A DNA stretch of 64,000 nucleotides, from assembly GCA_910578175.1 (NCBI GenBank), contig CAJTPF010000002.1, forward strand, positions 1 through 64,000, read 5' to 3'. The DNA comes from an uncultured Lachnospiraceae bacterium (GTDB taxonomy: Bacteria; Bacillota; Clostridia; Lachnospirales; Lachnospiraceae). The notes beneath the pieces are model-generated. The model made no database searches. It saw only the letters and a list, made by a program, of their open reading frames with translations, and was not told the origin of the DNA. Both the position numbers and the translations under genes were made by a program. Of this stretch, positions 53,436 through 61,600 are shown piece after piece (positions within the stretch are counted from its first letter, which is position 1; every line of letters starts with the position of its first letter).

Positions 53436-54032
53436 TTATCCTTTTTTCTTACACATCATCTTGCAAAATATAATACCGACAATGGTACTGACAAGGGTTG
53501 CCGCCAGTCCCGGTCCCACCACCGCTGTCGGATTTACGCTTCCGTACTGGCTCCGGTAGGCAATGATATTCATGGGAATCAGCTGCAGCGACGAAATATT
53601 TATAACAAGAAAAGTACACATCTCATTACTTGCGATGTGTACCTTATCTCTTCCGTTTTTTTCTTCATTCAGTTCCGCCAGTGATTCCATTGCTTTCAGT
53701 CCCGGCGGCGTCGCCGCCCAGCCCAGCCCCAGTATATTGGCAACGATATTCGTCGTAATATACTCATTACTCTTATGTTCCTTGGGAATTTCGGGGAACA
53801 AAAACCGGACCAGAGGCCGGATCAGCCGGGTAAGCTGTGCCATAACCCCGGACTGCTTTGCGATCTCCATCAGTCCCGTCCAGAGACTTAATACTCCCAG
53901 CATTGTAATACATAATGTAATCGCTTCCTTTGCCGAATCCAGCGCGCCGTTTGATACTGCATCGATGTTGCCCGTAACGGCAGCATACAGAATCCCTGCC
54001 AAAACCATAAAAGCCCATATGTAATTAAGCAT
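53436..54032 (-). CDS. spmA: Spore maturation protein A
   Basis: 198 residues with about five helices. SpmA landmarks are MLNYIWAFMVLAGILYA at the start, SLWTGLMEIAKQSG near 55, FPEIPKEHKSNEYITTNIVA near 95, LGWAATPPGLKAME, and NEMCTFLVINISSLQLIPMN near 140. It is the partner of SpmB in spore maturation, but the two genes are separated by about 4 kb here. It precedes dGTPase on the same strand with 134 bases between. Confidence 0.93.
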   Translation of the reverse strand: MLNYIWAFMVLAGILYAAVTGNIDAVSNGALDSAKEAITLCITMLGVLSLWTGLMEIAKQSGVMAQLTRLIRPLVRFLFPEIPKEHKSNEYITTNIVANILGLGWAATPPGLKAMESLAELNEEKNGRDKVHIASNEMCTFLVINISSLQLIPMNIIAYRSQYGSVNPTAVVGPGLAATLVSTIVGIIFCKMMCKKKG

Positions 54033-54116
54033 GGTTCCACCACCTGCATATATTGTTATCTAATATATGAATTCAGAACCTGAATTATTCACAGATAATA
54101 ACGGCGGCATACCGGA

Positions 54117-57100
54117 CTATTTCACCTTTACGGACTGGACCGTACTCCATGCTCCATAGATTCTCGCATCTGTAGAATCCTTTTTATAGGCTCTCACCTT
54201 TACATAATACTTTTTACCGCTGCCAAGCGACCCCACAGGATAGCTGAGTTTCGTGGTGCGGAGAGAACCGCTGTTACTGCTGAAATCTGGTTTTGTGGAA
54301 TACTTTATTTCATAGCCTTCCGCCCCGGACACCGGATCATATGTAACCGTGGCCTTGTTTTTCACATTGCTTTTCAAAGAACTGATCTTCGGCTTACCTG
54401 GAGCCGTTACCTTTGACCATTTGGCATATAATGTCCTGCTGCCTGCATATGTCACTTTAGCTCCCGATGTGACCCGGTATGTATATTCCTTAGAGGTATA
54501 CCAGCCTTTAAATACATAACCGGCACGCTTTGCAGATTTCAATGTGCCATATGTATTCCCAAACGTCACGGTCTTGGATGTACTGCCGGAACCGGTACCT
54601 GAAATCTTTCCTCCGTTGGCATTTAACGTAAGAGTATACTTGTTGGCTGTCCAGCGGGCATAGATCGTACGTCCCGAAGTCTGTTTATGAACAGTGGAAG
54701 CACTTACTTTCGTTCCTGCCTGGGTATACCATCCCTTAAATGCATAGCCCTTTCGGGTCGGTGTCGGTAATGTTCCATATGTTTTATAATAATAAACAGT
54801 CTTGGAGCTGCTGCTAACGGTTCCGCCTTTCGCATCCAATTTAAGAGTATACGGTATAGCTGACCACCGGGCATACAGCGTATGGTCTGAAGCAGAACGA
54901 AGCGCTGTTATGCTGGTAACTTTTGTTCCGCCTGTCGCTGCCGTATACCATCCGTTAAAAGTATAGCCGTTTCTATTTGCCGCTGGAAGCTCCCCATAAA
55001 GATTATTGGAAGAACCGCCGTACAATACCTGTTTTGCGGAAAGAGAAGACGTTCCGCCGTTACCGTTAAATTTGATAATAATGCGTTTGCCGTCTACCGG
55101 AGCTAAAACAGCAGTTCCGCCGTTTGGCGCGGAAGGAATGCTGAAAGAAACCGTACCTGCCGTGGAAACAATATAATTTTTATTATTATATATATCCCTG
55201 ACTTCCGTTCCTGCTGCCCACGGAACTTTAACGGAAACTGTTTTACCGGAATTTTTAATATTCAGTCCGATTACAAGTCCGGTACCATTATAATTTCTGG
55301 AAAATACCATATAACCTTCATTGTCGCTGACAGCAAGGGATTTTCTGTTGCCTTTGGCAAAGATCCTGGAATATGACTTCCTGATATTTAGCATCTTTTT
55401 ATAGTGGGTATATAGCGTATTGGATTCATTTACCATGTTCCAGTCAAAATCATACCGGTTATCATAAGCCGGATAATTATTGGCTCCGGACTGTCCGATT
55501 TCTTCACCATAATAGATGACCGGCTGTCCCTTTGCAGTTATCTGCATGGAAGCTGCGACTTTCATCAATGCTTCTGCCGTGGAAGCGGAATATGATTTCT
55601 TTAAGGAATAATAAAATCCGTCTTCGTCATGGCTGCTTAAAAAGCTTCCCAGCATAGCCGTATTATTAATGGCCGCATTTCTTTTCTCCATTGTAGATTC
55701 CACTACAGACATGGAACCGGAAACAAACTGTCTTACATAACCTTTAAAGCCAAAATCCAGCAGGGAATCCATGGTACCGGCAGACAGGTTCTGACATTGA
55801 TTGGAATAACTGGCCCCCCAGTATTCACCGATCATCTTAAACGCCGGATTGGATTTCGTAACCGAATTCTTAAAAGCCTTCCATGTAGTATCATCCACAT
55901 GTTTTACCGTATCTACCCGGAAATAATCAATATCATATTCCGTCATCCAGGCGGTCTGCCATGCCACCAGCTTTTCCCTGACAGCCGGATATTCCGTCAG
56001 AAAATCCGGAAGACCAGATAATGAAGCATATATTTCACTGCCCGGTATCGTCGTTGCGGTAGTCCTAAGCATTCCGGCAAAATGCGCAGAACTCTCCGTT
56101 CCATAACCAGAATGGTTTAAAACCACATCCACCATAATTTTGATTCCCCGCTTATGAGCCTCGCTGATCAATGTCCGGAATTCACGTTCCGTTCCCAGAT
56201 TGGCGTTCAGTTTTTCAAAATCTCTGGCCCAGTATCCGTGATAAGCTGCGTATACCGGAATCTGGCTGTCGCCGGATGCAGACGTGGAAGGAATATTATC
56301 CACGATAGGAGTGATCCAGATGGTATTGATTCCCAGCTCCTGCAGATAATCCAGTTTTTTTGTTACTCCCGCAAAATCTCCCCCATGATACAATCCGGCA
56401 TTCCCCGGATTATAAATGGAAGCTCCCGCCGCCTTATTATTAGCTGTATTTCCGTCAAAAAAACGGTCGGTTAGCATAAAATAAATAACTGCCTCATCCC
56501 AGTCAAAATCGGTTACGGAACCGGAATTCCGCTCCTTAACGGTTAAGGATACCGAGAGTCTGTGTATGGTACCGCTTTTTAACGTGACCGTCACGGGTAT
56601 ATTCTTTATTCCTGCTCCCACGGTATCCGGTACAGCGATCGTTCCCTCCATTAATTCCTTATCTATGACAAATCCGGAACTTCCTCCTATGGAAGACAAA
56701 TCTGCATAAATACTTTTAATATCGGAGGAAGTCGTAGTGTTACTCACGATTTTTATTACCGTATTTTCATTATAAGAAATACTGCTGTGGGATAATTCCG
56801 CTTTCACATACGGTGCGGTATAATCCAGATAAGAACATTTCTTTCCGTTATATGTAGCGGTATTCTTATTATACGCGTCCGTTACGGAAGAACCGTTTAC
56901 AATATACCTGTAATAATGCCTTCCCTCTTTTAATCCGGAAGCCGTATAATAAAACCTGCGGTTTATGGAATCGTAGGACATAGCATGAGATTCTCCGTCG
57001 ATTTCTACGGATACTTTGCCTGTCAGATCCGATAGTGTATTATTATAGTACCTCGTATCATCCCTGTAATAAAACTTTACCGTACCGTTGGTGACTGTGG

Positions 57101-57545
57101 GTTCATAGCCGGTATTTAAAGGTGCATCCTGTGTCTCGGCCTTCCCCTGTGTCACGTTTATCTTCAGCAGATTCTGTTCCGACGGAAAATCGATATAACG
57201 GTCTCCGCCGTCTTTATCCGCCCATTCGTTGGTACTTGTGCTTTTTCTCAGAATCAGTCCGATCTTTTTGCAGGAAGCCGATACAGTCACATCCGCCACC
57301 AGTTTCCCATCCGTAACGGTTCCTGCATATGCCTTTCCGGGGCTTCCATCCTCCCATACCCAGAAATTCCAGTTATAACTGCCGGTCTTATAATCCCCGC
57401 CCGGTCTCGTATAACTGATGACTAAATGTCTGTTATCGGAAGAAATAGCGGCAGCCTGTACATAAAACGTATTTGCCAGGATACCCGCCGCCATGGCGGC
57501 AATTACCATAACCGACATAATGGCCTGTCTCAGTTTTTTCTCCAT
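54117..57545 (-). CDS. Secreted multidomain alpha-amylase (GH13) with InlB-type repeats
   Basis: 1142 residues from the ATG at 57545 (GAGGAG upstream). A signal peptide covers about 1-32. A CBM41-like pullulanan/starch-binding domain (WNFWVWEDG, KIGLILRKS) lies near 40-140. A CBM48/X25-like domain (VKFYYRDDTRYYNN) is near 150-240 and an Ig-like spacer reaches 345. The GH13 barrel has VDVVLNHSG, DYFRVDTVKHVD (nucleophile), MIGEYWG (acid/base) and FLSSHDED. The C-terminus carries three InlB B-type repeats (GYTFNGWYTAATGG, LYARW) and one Fn3 domain. It degrades starch outside the cell. The repeats probably hold it at the surface, since no LPXTG, SLH or dockerin is visible. Confidence 0.95.
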   Translation of the reverse strand: MEKKLRQAIMSVMVIAAMAAGILANTFYVQAAAISSDNRHLVISYTRPGGDYKTGSYNWNFWVWEDGSPGKAYAGTVTDGKLVADVTVSASCKKIGLILRKSTSTNEWADKDGGDRYIDFPSEQNLLKINVTQGKAETQDAPLNTGYEPTVTNGTVKFYYRDDTRYYNNTLSDLTGKVSVEIDGESHAMSYDSINRRFYYTASGLKEGRHYYRYIVNGSSVTDAYNKNTATYNGKKCSYLDYTAPYVKAELSHSSISYNENTVIKIVSNTTTSSDIKSIYADLSSIGGSSGFVIDKELMEGTIAVPDTVGAGIKNIPVTVTLKSGTIHRLSVSLTVKERNSGSVTDFDWDEAVIYFMLTDRFFDGNTANNKAAGASIYNPGNAGLYHGGDFAGVTKKLDYLQELGINTIWITPIVDNIPSTSASGDSQIPVYAAYHGYWARDFEKLNANLGTEREFRTLISEAHKRGIKIMVDVVLNHSGYGTESSAHFAGMLRTTATTIPGSEIYASLSGLPDFLTEYPAVREKLVAWQTAWMTEYDIDYFRVDTVKHVDDTTWKAFKNSVTKSNPAFKMIGEYWGASYSNQCQNLSAGTMDSLLDFGFKGYVRQFVSGSMSVVESTMEKRNAAINNTAMLGSFLSSHDEDGFYYSLKKSYSASTAEALMKVAASMQITAKGQPVIYYGEEIGQSGANNYPAYDNRYDFDWNMVNESNTLYTHYKKMLNIRKSYSRIFAKGNRKSLAVSDNEGYMVFSRNYNGTGLVIGLNIKNSGKTVSVKVPWAAGTEVRDIYNNKNYIVSTAGTVSFSIPSAPNGGTAVLAPVDGKRIIIKFNGNGGTSSLSAKQVLYGGSSNNLYGELPAANRNGYTFNGWYTAATGGTKVTSITALRSASDHTLYARWSAIPYTLKLDAKGGTVSSSSKTVYYYKTYGTLPTPTRKGYAFKGWYTQAGTKVSASTVHKQTSGRTIYARWTANKYTLTLNANGGKISGTGSGSTSKTVTFGNTYGTLKSAKRAGYVFKGWYTSKEYTYRVTSGAKVTYAGSRTLYAKWSKVTAPGKPKISSLKSNVKNKATVTYDPVSGAEGYEIKYSTKPDFSSNSGSLRTTKLSYPVGSLGSGKKYYVKVRAYKKDSTDARIYGAWSTVQSVKVK

Positions 57546-57653
57546 AAGCTTCTGTCTCCTCACTTTCTTCTGTAGTTAACCGCACCATTTAACCAGATTA
57601 TACTTTTAATGTAAGTATACCATTTCATATATCCTTTTTACAACAACGTTTTT

Positions 57654-58517
57654 TTAATAGTCATAATTTACGATCGGTGAAGCCACATGAAGCGTGGTAA
57701 GATTGTTTTCCTCATCATAACTGTACACAATATTTACATTTATCTTATTATTACCGATCACCATATATTCCCCCAGTGATTTCGTATAAGCATAGATGCA
57801 GTAACCGCTGTCAGAAACGGTTTCTCCGCCCGCATTGCTCTTTTCTCCCGGTAAGTATTCAAAAACTACTTCCGCATCCAGTCCGTCCAAAATCTCTTTT
57901 GCAATTGTTTTCTGCCCCTCTGTTGAAATTTTTCCGTAAGTATCGCCTTTGATGCTCAACGATAATATCCGGTCGTTTCCGTAAGTTTCCATAACATCAT
58001 TCTGCTCCAGGTCTTTTGTCATGTCATTCAGGATCTCACCCAGCCGGTTCTTATAATAGAGACCGCTTTTTATGGAATCACGAATTGACATATCTACACT
58101 GATATATTGCCTGAGACTGATAACATTTTCTTTTTCCGGAATTTCATAAGTGATAAGTTTAAACGTCACCAGGGAAAAGGCACCTTCTTTTCTCAATACT
58201 GCTTCACTTCCGTTATCCGTCCTGTTTTCTGTATATTCATATATGTTGTTGATTCCCATTTTATCCGCCAGTTTGTCTAATATGGTCCTCTTATCTTCCT
58301 CTCCAAGATACATGGTTCCGTAAAAATAAAACGCCTCAATATCGCACTTGCATGAATTGATTCCTTCATTTTCAAATACTCTGGCAACCGCTTCTTCCAC
58401 ATTATCATCAGATATTGCTGCGTTCTCCCCGCCGCCACTGCCACGGAACACATCATAAGCGCCCTGAACCAGTAAAACCGCAAAAATAACCGATAATATA
58501 TAAATTAATTTCTTCAT
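57654..58517 (-). CDS. YwmB-like (TATA-box-binding-fold) secreted protein
   Basis: 287 residues. A signal or anchor helix (about 3-22, LIYILSVIFAVLLVQGAYDV) precedes a globular domain of the YwmB/DUF1779 type: FYFYGTMYLGEEDKRTILDK near 67, VTFKLITYEIPE near 118, ILSLSIKGDTYGKIS near 185, and a beta-rich end. The function is not known; in Firmicutes it often lies near murA/spoIID-type wall or sporulation genes, which are absent here. GGGAG lies eight bases before the ATG. It sits 113 bases behind the giant Ig-like protein. Confidence 0.85.
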   Translation of the reverse strand: MKKLIYILSVIFAVLLVQGAYDVFRGSGGGENAAISDDNVEEAVARVFENEGINSCKCDIEAFYFYGTMYLGEEDKRTILDKLADKMGINNIYEYTENRTDNGSEAVLRKEGAFSLVTFKLITYEIPEKENVISLRQYISVDMSIRDSIKSGLYYKNRLGEILNDMTKDLEQNDVMETYGNDRILSLSIKGDTYGKISTEGQKTIAKEILDGLDAEVVFEYLPGEKSNAGGETVSDSGYCIYAYTKSLGEYMVIGNNKINVNIVYSYDEENNLTTLHVASPIVNYDY

Positions 58518-58630
58518 GATAAAAACTCCCTTCTATCTGTCAATGCCTGCCTTTGTGGTATAAGCATTGACAAATAAACGGGAGTTTAAACTTAAATTAA
58601 AATATTTATGGCCAGGGCCGGCGGATGAAA

Positions 58631-61600
58631 TTAATGCCGTCCTGCTTTTTTCCTGAACATCAGAACAAACGCTGCCAGTCCAAGAACCGCTGCTGCGCCT
58701 GCAATGGTAGATACCATCAACGCTGTATTGTTCGTATAACGAATCCAAAGATTTGTGGTCACAAAGAAATCCTTTATCTCGGTTATTCCTTCATTACCGG
58801 CCTTGTCCGCATATCGAATCACGATCGTCTGGGCAGAATCGGAATTGGCTATATCAAAAGAAATATTCTCATCACTGTCTGCTATCTGCCGAAGAGTCTC
58901 TTCCGTCAGGTTTAACAATTCCTCTCCGTTTAACAGGACTGAAACTTTTGAAAGCATGATATTATCGCTTACCGTAAATTCTACATGTTTACTATCCGTT
59001 GCGTATGTCGTTCCTGATTTCAGGTTCATGACATTACAAATCGGGCTGGTCTTATCTACTGCAAAAGAAAGCTCTGATGCTTTTGTTTCCAGGTCGCTGA
59101 CGGATATATTACCGGAACCGTCTTTGGATGATATGGACAGGCTGTATATACCATCCTCCGTAAAACAGGATTTTTTTATGGTATATACATATTCAGACCA
59201 CTGTTCGGAACCCGTGTTTTTCTGTATCGTAAAATCAACGCCTTCCTTTAACTCCATGGAACTACTGCCCCGGGAGAGCGTTAATACTACGGAATCCATT
59301 AATAATTCATTTACATTTACTTCCTTGATTACAATATCATGATCAACGGATTTTACATACGATCTATTCAGCTTCATCACCTGATCGGAAAGTACATAGG
59401 TGGAACCATTTCTGTTTACGGAAAATATGATCGTTTCACCTACATTTCTGGCAGATTTATCTGTTGCCGTATAACTTAACTGATAAATACCGTCCTGATC
59501 CAGATTATCGATCGAAACCTTTTCTCCATTTTCAATGGAGGCCCTATCTAAGTCAATTGATGTGGAGTTGCCAAAGTTATCAATCCTGGTCAACGACACA
59601 TTCAGCGTATCAAAATATATATCCGTACCTGAAATTTCAAATCCAATCTGCCCCGATCTATAGGCTTTCCGGTTTTCTATTCCGCTTAACAGCACCTGGG
59701 GTTCTGATTTATCCACAAAGAAAGAATCATTGACTGTATTATCTGCCACATTACCGGCCATATCCGTATAAGATACCATGATTGAATATTCCGCTTCTTC
59801 TGCAAATACCAGCGTCATGGAATGGGTATCCCCGTTACTGTTCCAGGCGGCATTCGGTATCTCATTTACGCCGTTTTTCATAACAGTCAGATTCATCCTG
59901 TCCCTGCTAAAATTATGCTCGTCAACAGTAATGGTTGCCATTCTGCTATCTTTAAAATAACCGCTGTTTCCGTCATTGCTGTCAAAAGAAAGATTTAAAA
60001 CAGGTTTTGTCCTGTCTACCGTAAATACCTGTGGAGCAACGGAATTTCCAAAATTAATCTGAGCGGGATTGCCTGTCATATCCTGAAAAGATATATCAAA
60101 TACATAATCCCCATCAGCGCTATAAGTTATGGTTGTAGTATAAACCGTATCATCCTGATTTCCGCTTCCGGGTGTTAACGTCCATCCTGTAATCTCCGGA
60201 ATGACATTATCAGTATTCGTAATATTAATCCTCACCTGATCCGGGTCAAAATTTCGCTCTTCTACTTCTATGGTAGCTGTCCTTACCTGATTGAACATCT
60301 GTCCATTTCCGGCATCCGGCGTATTGTTGTCGTAAGTTATGGAAACAACCGGAGCAGTTATATCATTGCTGAATACGATCTGATTGCTGGAAGTGTTCCC
60401 TGCATTATCCGTCAGCGTTACGGTTAATGTAATATTATTACTGTTATCGGATATAAATATCTTTTTTGAAAGCTGTCGGATAATATGTTTATTGATTTCT
60501 TCACTATTGCTGCTATCCGGTATACTGATCTGATCCAGATTTCCTGACAATTCTGTTCCATCAACAGCAATATAACCATTTTCATTTTTTGACGCTTCCG
60601 TATCTGCTGATGTTACATTCCATTCGATACGTTTAATTCCTGAAAAGTTATCAGTCACATCTATGGATACCGGTATTTGGTTTTCCCGATATAACTCATT
60701 TCCGGCGGCGTCCCTTAGAGACGTTTCTGCTTTTATAAAAGATATACCGGAATAACTATTATGTATTTCTTCCGTTTCTACAAAAGTTCCGCCTACTTCC
60801 CTCACCGGTGACACATTTCCTACACGGTCTATGGCATAAACAGAAAGCTTTCCTTTAAATCCGGCCGGTATCCTGAAATCTGCCTTTCCTGTTATACCTG
60901 ATACAGGGCAGGTCTCCTCTTTATCACCTATTATTAAAACCACAGCCTTAAGTTCTCTGTTATCGACCGCCTGTACGGAAAGAGTGGCTGTTTCTTTAAT
61001 ATAGTAGTTATTTCCGTCATATTCTGCTTTATCTTTCACATCAAACTGTGCATCTGCAATCTCCGGAGCGATGGTATCAATGCAGACATTGAATGTTTTA
61101 TCCAGAAGATTTCCTGCTTTATCCGTTATCATTATTGTAAGGGCATTTACTCCCTGATGCAATATTTCTTCTTGGGATAACAGCAGATCATTAATGTTTA
61201 ACGTATAAATATTGTTTTCTGGCGTTAAGATACCGCTATGGGAACCTACACTGTATGAAACATTTTTTATTCCCGATAATCTGTCTTTTACATCGCTTAT
61301 TCGGATTTGAGCATCATGATCTAAATTGATATCTACGTTATTATGTTTAAATTCAAATATTGCGTGTGGAAGTTCTGTATCTTTTTTCACCTTAAAAGGA
61401 CAGATTCTTTCATTATCCGCCTTATCTTTAACGACTACCCTTATTTCATTATCTCCTTCTGACAGTTTATCCCAGTATTTTACAACCGAAAACGAATAAT
61501 CCTTATCTCTGCTGTAAACATCTTCCCCTGCTTTTTTATCATTAATATAATAAGTAATACTTTTCACTCCCGAAGTACTGTCCGAAATATCCTTTATGAT

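Noticed and set aside
57550..57600. CcpA cre site before the alpha-amylase
   Set aside because: The nearest candidate (ATGGTGCGGTTAACTA) has the central CG out of register and breaks the cre consensus.
58631..58760. Sortase signal at the end of the Ig-like protein
   Set aside because: There is a hydrophobic helix and basic tail but no LPXTG-like motif ahead of them.
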